A stretch of 64,000 bases of DNA. It comes from Globodera rostochiensis. Lineage: Eukaryota; Nematoda; Chromadorea; Rhabditida; Heteroderidae. The position numbers were made by a program, and so were the translations under genes. Location of the stretch: contig JAEVLN010000011.1 in assembly GCA_018350325.1 (NCBI GenBank), positions 1,608,449-1,672,448 on the forward strand. Reading direction: 5' to 3'. Each line of letters begins with the position of its first letter. The stretch's first letter is position 1. Shown in pieces: positions 54,445 through 64,000 of this stretch. The notes beneath the pieces were generated by a model that was not told the origin of the DNA, did no database searches, and saw only the letters and a program-made list of their open reading frames with translations.

Positions 54445-57400
54445 ATGAACAAGTGGGACGCCACTTCACTTGTGTAAGTAAAGGGAAATGCTTCTGAACA
54501 TTTGAAGCCGGTTTAAAACCTAATGAAACGATTTATGGACTATTTTAAACCTTCGAAAACCGCGGTCCAAAACGTTTACGGATCAATAAATAAGAATTAA
54601 ATCCGATCTGCAACTGAACGCTTTCAAACCCTTCACGGTTCAAAATGTTCCGGATCACAAATTATGATTTGAACCACAATAGAAGGACCGCCAGTCTTTA
54701 AATGAATAATAATTAACCATTTGAATTATTTAACATTTTTTAGTCTTTTGATCGCCATCCTCTGTGGTGCGATCCATGGCGCTGTTTTGCGGGAGCAACA
54801 ACAGCCGTTGGATGCGGAACACCAGCAGGCCCCGGGCCATAGCAATGGTAAATGTTGTTAAAGGGGGGCATATTTGAAAAAAAGTTGCCGAGATACCAAA
54901 TTTAATAATGCGCCAAAAAATTGCTAAAATTCTTGGCAAGATCGAGAGTCTCGAAATTCATTTATGAATATTTAGCAGACAAAAGCGGTTGTGACCTTGG
55001 CTTGGAAAGGAATTTTAAACGTAATTTAGGAACTGAAAGAACGGACACCGACAATGCCGAACCGGAAAAGCCTGGACCGAACCCGGAAATGTCTGAACCG
55101 GAAAAGCCTGGACCGAACCCGGAAACGTCTGAACTGGAAAAGCCTGGACCGAACCCGGAAACGTCTGAACTGGAAAAGCCTGGACCGAACCCGGAAACGT
55201 CTGAACTGGAAAAGCCTGGACCGAACCCGGAAACGTCTGAACTGGAAAAGCCTGGATCGAACCCGAAAACGTCTGAACTGGAAAAGCCTGGACCGAACCC
55301 GGAAACGTATGAACTGGAAAAGCCTGGACCGAACCCGGAAACGTCTGAACTGGAAAAGCCTGGACCGAACCCGGAAACGTCTGAACTGGAAAAGCCTGGA
55401 TCGAACCCGGAAACGTCTGAACTGGAAAAGCCTGGACCGAACCCGGAAACGTCTGAACTGGAAAAGCCTGGACCGAACCCGGAAACGTCTGAACTGGAAA
55501 AGCCTGGACCAAACACGGAAAAGTCTGAACCGGATGAGTCGGAACTGTACCCGGAAGAAGCTGAACCGGATGAGTCGGAGCTGTACCCGGCAGAAGCTGA
55601 ACCGGAAAAGCCTGTACCTAACCCGGAAAAATCTGAAGCGGAAAATCTTGAACTTAACCCGGAAAAATCTGAACCGGAAAAGCCCGGACCGAACCCGGAA
55701 AAGTCTGAACCGGATCAGTCGGAACAGTACCCGGCAGAAGCTGAATCGGAAAAGCCTGTACCGGACCCGGAAAAGTCTGAACCGGAAAAGCCTGTATCGA
55801 ACCCGGAAAAGTCTGAACCGGATCAGTCGGAACTGTACCCGGCAGAAGCTGAACCGGATCAGTCAGAATTGAATCCAGCAGAAGCTGAATCGGAAGAGTC
55901 GGGTGAATTTTTTTGTTTTGTTTTCTGATTTAAAAAAAAACAATCAAAACAAAATTGTAAGGCGCTAAATTAACACTTTGCAACACAATCAGCAGAAGGT
56001 GAACAAGCGCGTAAGAAACGGCAGGCTAAACCCGTTAACTCGACGACTACCGCCAAACCGAATGAGCCCAAGGCGAATACCTCAAAGCCCGTGAATATTG
56101 GCACAAATTCCACTGGACCAACGCCTCCCTCAAATACAACTGCTGGTGGTGAGTTGTCCATCAACGAGTTGATGAAAAGCTAAAATTAATTCGGTCGAAA
56201 TATCTTTGACTTCATCCCCCCCCCCCCAATTGCTTCCGGACATTTTTTGGTTTTTAAATTTTTCTAAACATTTTCTTTTCCAATTTTCAAACTTTTTCCG
56301 AACATACCCAAAAATTTTGTTCAACATTTTCTGAACACTTCCACCTTTTTGACCATTGATTTCAATTTTCCGAACATTTGTTTTTTTCAAACATTTTTTT
56401 AAATTCCTAAACAATTGTTTCCTCTTTTTTGAACCGTTTAAATGAATATTTAATTCGATTAGGTTTCCAACTTTTCTGAACATTTGGTAAATTTCCGACA
56501 CATTCAGCACAGTCTCTGTCCATTTCTTACCATTTTTGTAATGCCCATACCGGTAGGTATTTTTAATCAAGGCCCGCCAAATCCCCCTGCCAACAACAAA
56601 ACTGACGGCACTTCCAACTACGAACCCAAAGACAACCCGGACATCAAACGAAACTACACAGCCAAACTTGTTTATTGGCATGATGAAGGCAAAACGTGCC
56701 ATCGCAAAGCGGAAGCTGATGCTAAGGAGAATCCTAAAATGGACAAAGTCTTAGCTCTTGGGGTGAGAATCCTAAAATGGATAAAGTCTTACCTCTTGGG
56801 GTGAGAACCCTAAAATGGATAAAGTCTTACCTCTTGGGGTGAGAATCCTAAAATGGACAAAGTCTTAGCTCTTGGGGTGAGAATCCTAAAATGGATAAAG
56901 TCTTACCTCTTGGGGTGAGAACCCTAAAATGGATAAAGTCTTACCTCTTGGGGTGAGAATCCTAAAATGGATAAAGTCTTACCTCTTGGGGTGAGAATCC
57001 TAAAATGGACAAAGTCTTACCTCTTGGGGTGAGAATCCTAAAATGGACAAAGTCTTACCTCTTGGGGTGAGAACCCTAAAATGGATAAAGTCTTACCTCT
57101 TGGGGTGAGAACCCTAAAATGGATAAAGTCTTACCTCTTGGGGTGAGAATCCTAAAATGGACAAAGTCTTACCTCTTGGGGTGAGAACCCTAAAATGGAT
57201 AAAGTCTTACCTCTTGGGGTGAGAATCCTAAAATGGACAAAGTCTTACCTCTTGGGGTACGATACGATACTGTATGATTGACAAAATACATACTGTAACC
57301 ACTCTTTTAATACCACAGAAAGGGCGACATTATTAAAGGCGGTTGAATTAAAGAGTGTTTACGGTGTATGACAATGTATCGAAAATTTGAGAATTTTAAA

Positions 57401-60070
57401 TGTTTGCGCTTTTGCCTTTTTAGGATTTAAAATCAAAAAAAATTTAAAATGTTATAATTACTTATGTTTATTTTTGTGAAAAATGGATTTCAGCAAATCT
57501 CCGTCATCAACAAGACAGCGGTGAAAGGCGCAGCACCAAAAACGGACTCGGGCAACGACGTCTATTTCAAGTAAAGCCTCAAAAAATAATTGAAATTAAA
57601 ATTTTACAATTTTTAGCAAATGGTCCGAATGTGCAAAGGCATCATTTTTTAATTCATTTTTGCCCACCCCCCCCCCCCCTTTAATTTAATTTTTGTTTAC
57701 AGATCCAATTCTACGGGGAGTTGGGACTGGAGGACGCCCAGAGATATTTCGGGAACGGGACGGCAGCGCCGAAAGAAGAATTTTCGAACATGCGGGAATT
57801 CGAAAAGGCCGGCTTCATGCAGGGTGAAATTGGCTTTATTGTTTGCTGAAATGCTGTTAATTAAATATTTTGAAAAAACATTTAAAAAAAAACAAAAAAA
57901 AATGTTTTTTGTTTTATCGACACATTTATAAGACATGGTTCTGTTACTGATTGACGGGCGCGTTGTGTGTACGGGCGCGAAAGAAGAAGATCCAATGACA
58001 GTCACTTTGTCCATCGTTCAAAATTTGAAAGAGGTAAAAAATGTTTTTGAAAAATTAAAAAAAAAAGTTTAGTTTATAAACAAAAAATGTTTTTAAGGGA
58101 CTAATCTCCTCAGTGTGCCCGGCCAAAGAAAAGCATGAATACGGGTATGGCACATTTTGTTTTTTTTTCTTTTTATATTTATTTAAGCAAAACAAATTTG
58201 ACTATGACTGAAAGTTCAACCTTTGTGCTTGGCGTTGTATTGAGAGAGCGGTAAATTTAAAATTTGTTTTAAACAAAGAATGCCCGCGGTACTGAATGTG
58301 CCAGCCATGGGTTGGCAAACATTTGTACTGTACTTAAAGTACCTATTTCCTGCCAGGGGTTGGCAAACATTTGTACTGTACTTAAAGTACCTATTTCCTG
58401 CCAGGGGTTGGCAAACATTTGTACTGTACTTAAAGTACCTATTTCCTGCCAGGGGTTGGCAAACATTTGTACTGTACTTAAAGTACCTATTTCCTGCCAG
58501 GGGTTGGCAAACGGAGTACAGTGCGCTTTCTTGCCTGGGGTTGGCAAACATTTGTACTGGGAAAGGAGTACAGTACTTGTTTTAAGTTTTTACTGTTTTT
58601 GTTTTGTTTAATGGTCCTGTCTTTTTCAAGATTACTGTACTTGAAAACAGGTCTTGTGTGCTTGGAAACGAGTACTGTATTTATTTTTTTGAATAACACT
58701 GTACTTTGTTTCTGTAAAGAGTACTTACTGTACGTGTAAATGGGTAATTTGAAAACCAAACGGATTTGAGCAAAATTAAAGAATATTTTTTAGACTCTGT
58801 CCACACAACAAAGTGCCAGGACAAGTGCCAAATGTCACCGGCGATTTGGTGATTGAAAAGCTCAAGTAAACCTTTTTTTATTGACAACATTTTTTATGGC
58901 TTTTTACATAATTATTGTCAAAATAAATGTTTTTAGATACAAATACGAGAATGTCAGTCTGTTGGTGAAGCACTCGTGCATGGGAAAGAACGAAACCGTA
59001 AAAGCGCGCTGCTGTTTTTGAAAATTACAAAAAAAAAAAAAAATTGGGAAATTCCTTACCTCCCCCCCCTTCTCAAGGTGAACATCGCGTTGCCACCCAT
59101 CGACGTTTTCGAGACGAACGAACTGGATCGCGTTTTGCAGGTAAAAATATTGGAAACATTTTTCATTTACCTTTTTTTTCAAAGGACTTTAAAAAAAATT
59201 CACCTTTTTAGGTCTACGCCCCTGGGTTTTGCATAAAATTTCTTTTTCAATTTCAACTTCAAAATGACTAAAAAATGTTGTAGCCCCAAAAATGGTTTTA
59301 AATAATTCTATGCGCACGCGGGGGGATTTTCCGTATATTTTCCGCACATTTGCAGCTTCGCGACCTGGAGTTGAACCTGACCACGCTGATGAACGGTGCC
59401 ATGTTGGAGATGGGTAGCAAAACGGCAGACGTCAGCGGCTTCTACTTTCCCGCCAGCGTCGTCGTCGGCTCTGGAACTGCCAAAAACAACGCGGTAAAGG
59501 AGATAATTCGATTCGTTCCCCTTTTCAAAAGTTTTTTCGTTATAACTTCTTTAAAATCTAACAAAATCAAACATTTTTGAACAACTACTAAAAGCTTTCA
59601 AAAGCTTTAGCTAAGCGATTGACCAAATCTCAAAAAAATTATGGCTAAAATTGTGACCAAAAAAGCGTTTTCTGGCCATAACTTTTTTGAGATTTGGCCA
59701 AACGCTTAGCTTTTGCTTCTGAAAGCTTCTACTAATTGTTGTAAACTTTCGAATGGTTTGATTTGGTTACATAAGAAAACGAATCGTTTTTTTACCAACG
59801 GAGCCCCGGTCCCTCCCCCCAAAAAATGTCCGTAAGCCGGGACACATCCGCTCTAAAGGCGGATCGGGTTCCGGGGCACTAAACAAACATGTTTGGTAAC
59901 GGGCCAAAGTGCCTCGTAGAAAAAAAAAACAAATTTTTTGAATATTAAAAAGCGCTAAAGAATTTTTTTTGTTGTAAAAGTTCGAATTTTTTGAGACCGA
60001 TGCTAACTCGGAAGAGAAGATGCATGTGGAGGAAGGCGAAATCATCGCGGTTGAAAGTGATGTGGAATAG
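54445..60070 (+). CDS. Unidentified secreted protein with Glu/Pro-rich 12-residue repeats
   Basis: Exons: 54445-54473, 54744-54847, 54976-55902, 55993-56148, 56572-56762, 57494-57559 or 57570, 57703-57823, 57933-58033, 58098-58144, 58794-58865, 58937-58997, 59078-59140, 59356-59493, 59996-60070. It begins MNKWDATSLVLLIAILCGAI, a clear signal peptide. Exon 3 encodes about 13 repeats of ELEKPGPNPETS, then looser EPDQSELYPAEA units. Exons 4-5 are Thr/Pro/Asn-rich with NxT sites. Exons 6-14 encode a more ordered region (IQFYGELGLEDAQRYFGNGT, MVLLLIDGRVVCTG, KYENVSLLVKHSCMGKNET, DVSGFYFPASVVVGSGTA) of unknown family. The exon 6/7 junction works only with a GTCTAT donor; the stronger GTAAAG donor breaks frame, and reading through stops at TAA (57572-57574). 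About 716 residues if spliced, 495 if not. Confidence 0.7.
55060..55525. repeat. 36-bp coding minisatellite
   Basis: About 13 units of GAACTGGAAAAGCCTGGACC, GAACCCGGAAACGTCT. Because the unit is a multiple of three and lacks stops in several frames, both strands show long false frames here. Confidence 0.9.
56726..57258. repeat. 38-bp minisatellite carrying a splice donor, 14 units
   Basis: Unit GAGAATCCTAAAATGGAY, AAAGTCTTACCTCTTGGGGT. The first unit straddles the true end of exon 5 (KENPKMDKVLALG, then GTGAGA), and each following unit repeats CTTGGG/GTGAGA. Confidence 0.9.
58306..58560. repeat. 48-bp minisatellite in intron 9, five units
   Basis: Unit GGTTGGCAAACATTTGTACT, GTACTTAAAGTACC, TATTTCCTGCCAGG; contains the palindrome GTACTTAAAGTAC and ends in an acceptor-like TATTTCCTGCCAG/G. 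Confidence 0.9.
59580..59752. repeat. Foldback repeat in intron 13
   Basis: Arms of about 80 bp: ACTACTAAAAGCTTTC ... AAGCGATTGACCAAATCTC ... ATTATGGC against GGCCATAACTTTTTTGAGAT ... CAAACGCTTAG ... GAAAGCTTCTACTAATTG. Confidence 0.75.
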
Positions 60071-61654
60071 AAAAATTAATGGGAAATTCAAAAAAAAAAA
60101 TTCATTTTTATCTCCCAAAAATTTGTTTTGTCAAAACCCCTTTTGCTTTATAACCTCTCACCCACCCATTTCTAATTTTTTAATTGCATAAAAAATTCCC
60201 TATATTTTGGCATTTTGTCTGATTTGCTGAGTATTAAAAATTTTTCTTCATTTTTTTCTCCAAGTTTACAAGGATTGGCCAACTTAAGCAGAGATTTGAA
60301 TTTAAAAATACATTTTTCTTAAAGATTTTTTTCAGAAGAAAATTTCATAAACAAAGGGTCGACGGTGCCGAATTTTAATTGCCGCACAATTCAATTTAAT
60401 TTTGGTTTTTGTGTAATTAATTATATTAAAGGGTGTCGTAGAAGTAAAAGGGTCGATGTGTTGCGATGCAATACAGCATAAAAAAATAAAATTTCAAAAT
60501 TTTCGTCACCTTAGACTCTCACAAATACTTTGGAGCTTTTATAGAAAGCATATATTCAAATCCATTATGGATTAGAAGTAATTTTCCTTCTTGGCCACGA
60601 CGTTTTGAAAACTTTCTGCAAATTGTATGTTTTGAGGGGCAAGCAGCCCCGGGGTTCGGTAGCCGCTGCTTTTTCAGAAGAACCACTGGAAACAAATGCT
60701 GCTTCTTCAAGATTTTCCATGAGCTCTCCAAGACGTTTCTCACCGGAGGACTTTTTGAGAATTGCGCAAAATGATCCAAATGAACTAATAACGCGACGCA
60801 CCCACAACTGACCTCTTCTTCGCTAACGAAGATGTCAGCCAATCCGAAGAAAGTGGAGAAACGATTAAAAGATTTTGTGCTTTATTTCTACGGCGGGCTC
60901 AGGATTCCAAAACCAAAAACGGGCCAAATTTTTTTGTTTCGAGATTCTCAATTGGGGGGCTCAGTTCGGCATATGACGGCCAGGAATGCGATCGGCAAAA
61001 CACAAAAACATGGAAAACGTGCCAGCTTTAAAAAACGTGGAAAATGTGGCAAAGAACCCCAAAACGTGGAAATTTCCACGTTTCCGCGGCAAAATCGCAA
61101 TCCTGATGACGGCGGAAAAACATTTTCTACTGATTTTTTAAAGTTAAGGTTAATTATACTGTGGAAATCGAACCGAGATTTGTACTCAACCGGCGGCCCA
61201 TTCTTGCCATCCTGGTCGTCCCCCGAGGGCCTATTCCGCCCGGGTCCATTCAAACGAAGCAAATGTTAATCGCTCAGCTTTCCCACCGAGATCCAATCCT
61301 CAACCCCCGCCCATTTTTCGTTTTCTGGGGATCACATCATCCATCCAACTTTCGTTTCCTTTCTCATTTTTGACTCCCCCCCCCCCCCCCCCTCCACCGT
61401 ACCCTCCCCCCTCGGGGTTCATTTCGCATGGACTCTCTAGTCGCCCTCACCATTTGATCGTGCCCTTTGCCAAGATGCGCCCGTTACGTCCTTTGTGTAG
61501 TCCCTCCCCCCCCCCCCCCCCTCCCCCCCCCTCCATTCTTTAATTTCATCACTTCTACGAAAGTACATATGGTAAATTTGTTGACATTCAAAAATTATTC
61601 CTCGCAACCGACAAATAAATACCTTTAATATTAAATATTTTGTTGAATCCCAAA
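60071..61654. other. Spacer
   Basis: No supported gene. Frames of 60-145 codons at 60519-61269 have no recognisable domain. 60968-61400 repeats the 53.3 kb segment. C runs at 61376-61392 and 61506-61537. Confidence 0.35.
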
Positions 61655-61752
61655 AGAGTGAAAAGCATTTTCATTTCCCCTAAATAATCATTCTTCTCCG
61701 ACGCATCCATCACAAACATTTGCAACGGATTGTTTTGCCGGGCCTTTGGAAG
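61655..61752 (+). promoter_or_regulatory. Upstream block of F-box copy H, displaced
   Basis: Text matching the block of copy G (AGTGAAAAGCATTTTCATTT, TCTTCTCCGACGCATCC, CATTTGCAACGGATTG, CCGGGCCTTTGGAAG) lies about 1.45 kb before the copy H start instead of about 70-170 bp. The gap is filled by a GGTTTCGG-type repeat (about 61760-61880) and the hAT-like element at 62043-63135. Confidence 0.55.
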
Positions 61753-62370
61753 AAATATATAGTAAGGGTTGGGCACGGCCGGTTTATACCGGGGTCCCGG
61801 TTTTTGGTTAGGCCGGTTCTGCGACCCCCGGTTTTCGTTTCGGTTTTTGGCCGACACCCGGTGAGGGGACGGACCCTTTTGATTTTCATTCGTAAATTTG
61901 GACCAATTTTTTTTGAACAATTTTCGTTAAATTCTTGCTTACTGGCAAATAAGAACAAACTTTTAAAACGTTCTAAATCTGTATAACATTTATTTTGGCA
62001 TAAATGGGGGATTGTTAAATCAGGGCTATATAAGTGATATACTAGTGCTGCACGAGACCCAAATTTACCGAGACTCAAGACTCGATACCGAGACCGAGAC
62101 TTGACCCCGAGACTCGGGGCCGAGACTTGACCCCGAGACTCGATACCGAGACCCAAAAAACCCGAGACTTTTCTCGAGTCGAGACCCGAGACTCGAGACT
62201 TTTTTGAAATTTTTTTTTGCAATTCACTGAAAACGTTTTATTTTAGCTCCTAAAATTTTCAAATCATAAAAATCGTGTTTAAAAATTCAACCGCAATTTC
62301 CGAGGCAAACCTTAATCATTTTCGGGCCAATTTTCTTAACAAATTCCATCAAAAAAGTCAAAACATTTAC

Positions 62371-62394
62371 CGGCGGCGCCTCTCGGCATCGCCG
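62371..62394. repeat. GATA-loop GC hairpin (variant loop)
   Basis: CGGCGGCGCC, TCTC, GGCATCGCCG: loop and one stem position changed from the consensus. Confidence 0.7.
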
Positions 62395-62605
62395 GACTCC
62401 TTCCATTTCTAAACACTTTAAAAATTTTGAAATTTGAAAAAAATTGCGTACGAAAAATGTAATACCCCCCCCCCCCAAATGCACCCCCTACGACTGGCCA
62501 AAAAAGCCGGTTTTCGGTTCGGTTAACCGACCGCCAACAACCTATTAAGAAATATCCGAAGAATTTTCTTGCGGATTCTGCTTTACTTTGACGGGGGGGG
62601 GGGGT

Positions 62606-62629
62606 CGGCGGTGCCGATAGGCGCCGCCG
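62606..62629. repeat. GATA-loop GC hairpin
   Basis: CGGCGGTGCC, GATA, GGCGCCGCCG, preceded by a G12 run; opposite orientation to 62371-62394 in the same element. Confidence 0.8.
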
Positions 62630-62898
62630 AGAAAATTTTAAATTTTTTGACACAATTTGTTAATAGATTTGCAACCAAATTTTAAAAATGAGTAATTTTT
62701 TTGGAGCTTTTTAAGAAGAGGATAGTCCGACAGCGCCGCCGGGGAAAAAATTAAAGTTTTAGTGAATTCAATTAGGAAAATGTGCCTAAAATTTGCAAAA
62801 AAAAATCATTGTATTTCGTTTTATGAGAGTTATTTTTGTTTTCTGACTAAGAATCTGGAAAAAGAGTAATGGTTAAATTAAAGAATAAAATGGACTTT

Positions 62899-62962
62899 TA
62901 CTCGGGGAGTAGAACTCCGATAACTATGATACGAAACAGAATTTAACCACTGAGCCACATGA
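62899..62962 (-). other. tRNA-like segment inside the 62 kb element
   Basis: Minus strand ATGTGGCTCAGTGGTTAAAT (a near-perfect A box, TGGCTCAGTGG) and about 25 nt later CGGAGTTCTACTCCCCG (B-box-like). The best tRNA resemblance of the four. Confidence 0.55.
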
Positions 62963-63206
62963 ACATCGAATTCTAATTCTAAACAAATTCTCACCAAAAA
63001 TGCCATCTTTAGGGGTGTAAAAAAGTCTCGATTTTCGAGACCAAGTACCCGAGACTCGATACCGAGACCGAGACCCAAAAAATCCGAGACTTTTCTCGAG
63101 TCGAGACTCGAGACCGAGACTCTCGTGCAGCACTATGATATACCCATTTAATCTAAAATCCATGTTATAGCATTGCTTTTTCGGAAGGCTAAAAATATTT
63201 CTAAAA

Positions 63207-64000
63207 ATGTCGGACAACAAAAGCAACAAAGAGCAGCAACAACAAATGGAGGAAATGTGAGTTTATTTCCAAATGTAAGAGGGTTTAGGCAAAATCCTTC
63301 TTTGCGCATGGGCCTTAAGAGAGAAGCTTTAATAGCATTTTTCCGAATAATTTCTTTTTAGTGCCTATAAATGCTTATTTCGGCTTCCGAGATTCTTAAG
63401 AAAATGTTTTCTCCTAAAAATTGAAAATGCCAACAAAGGCCCGTAATGTTCTCTTTCTAGAATATACAGTAAATCCCAAATATCAGTTTTATTTGTGCCG
63501 ACGTGTGGCTCGAAGTCTTCGCCTTCCTTTGCCCTTTTGACGTTGGACTGAAAATGGCACTGATCAGTGATCGATTGGACGTTTTGGTGGACGTCCATTT
63601 CAAGTCGAGGGAATGGTCGTTGGGTTCGATGGAAATTCTTCGCGCAAAACCGAGCAAATGTTCGTTGAGTAATTGGGGGCTGAGAATTCGTCGTGCAACT
63701 GACGGAAATGGCGCACAAATTGTCAACAAACGGTCTGGCGAACGGCTGCCAATTCCTCAAGAACCGATTCCAAAGAATGTGATCGGCTTCAATCGCATTG
63801 AAATCAGGTCGTTTCACTCTTAAAGAGTTAACAAATTATTGAACTTTCAGTTACGTCGACCAAACCGTCATCGAATTCCTTCAACGCATTCTTTTCGACT
63901 CTTCCGGCACAAATGTTTGGATTCATACCTCCGTCGACCAAAGCCGCAGCTGGGAAATCATTTGGGAAAATATTTGGCCTTTGGTCAATGACAACATTTG
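63207..64000 (+). CDS. F-box family protein, copy H (partial, runs off window)
   Basis: Exon 1 63207-63256 ([17 protein letters not shown]), exon 2 63487-63807, exon 3 from 63851 to beyond 64000. Exon 2 reads [40 protein letters not shown] and carries a 51-nt in-frame insertion (around [18 protein letters not shown]) between the EWSLGSME and [10 protein letters not shown] segments, not seen in other copies. Exon 3 begins [20 protein letters not shown]. Everything visible is open with canonical splice sites. The upstream block is displaced by an element, so expression may differ. Confidence 0.8.

Larger units (their letters stand above)
62043..63135. mobile_element. hAT-like non-autonomous element, 1093 bp, TSD TGATATAC
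   Basis: Ends TAGTGCTGCACGAGA and TCTCGTGCAGCACTA, perfect 8-bp direct repeat TGATATAC at 62035-62042 and 63136-63143. Both ends carry runs of CGAGACTCGAGAC-type words. The interior has GATA-loop hairpins at 62371-62394 and 62606-62629, a decayed one near 62727, a GGTTAACC patch (62508-62532) and a tRNA-like segment (62899-62962, minus). No transposase. It separates copy H from its upstream block. Confidence 0.85.

Noticed and set aside
54962..55516. Antisense 184-codon frame
   Set aside because: It is the complement of the 36-bp coding minisatellite; the sense strand has the signal peptide and splice structure.
58216..58611. Four overlapping frames of 90-111 codons
   Set aside because: Frame-independent translations of the 48-bp intronic minisatellite.
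60519..61269. Frames of 68-145 codons on both strands
   Set aside because: No domain, no splice structure, overlapping a repeat shared with 53.3 kb.

Overview
The window is eukaryotic and most likely comes from a plant-parasitic cyst nematode (a Globodera/Heterodera-type genome). Evidence: AT-rich DNA; genes cut into many small exons with introns often only 43-60 nt and TTTTAG/TTTCAG acceptors; at least two GC-AG introns; a repeated F-box gene family whose architecture I associate with cyst nematodes; nematode-type Nramp, BTB and thyroglobulin/Kunitz/lustrin genes; and a minisatellite built on the nematode telomere word TTAGGC. The species assignment is inference. Exon coordinates were read by eye from splice sites, checked for phase closure, and may be off by a base or two.

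Layout. 0-24 kb: five minus-strand copies (A-E) of one five-exon F-box family, of which B and E look intact and A, C and D are damaged. Between them lie an orphan last exon, an orphan F-box exon, decayed fragments of an M41 (FtsH-like) protease and of UDP-glucose:glycoprotein glucosyltransferase, and many transposon-derived elements, including a 2.1 kb Merlin/IS1016-type element. 25.0-29.0 kb: an intact 14-exon Nramp (SLC11) metal transporter on the minus strand. 33.4-34.7 kb: a 5'-truncated F-box copy (F, plus strand). 37.5-38.3 kb: a small BTB gene. 40.3-42.7 kb: NAD-dependent glycerol-3-phosphate dehydrogenase. 46.4-49.8 kb: the 3' part of a secreted thyroglobulin-1/Kunitz/lustrin-type protein. 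50.4-51.8 kb: intact F-box copy G, followed by F-box debris and a copied piece of the preceding gene. 54.4-60.1 kb: an unidentified 14-exon secreted protein with a 12-residue Glu/Pro repeat. 63.2 kb to the end: the 5' half of F-box copy H.

The non-coding part is not featureless. At least five elements have hAT-like termini and perfect 8-bp target duplications, and each family has its own short palindromic subterminal word. Several carry the same two internal modules: a GC-rich hairpin with a GATA loop, whose arms co-vary in one copy, and a tRNA-like segment with A-box and B-box look-alikes. This modular set is my best candidate for an undescribed system. A second theme is tandem arrays in introns whose repeat unit carries a splice site: a donor in the 54-60 kb gene, acceptor-like sites in GPDH and again in the 54-60 kb gene. 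Two elements also inserted exactly at 3' splice-site sequences and duplicated them.
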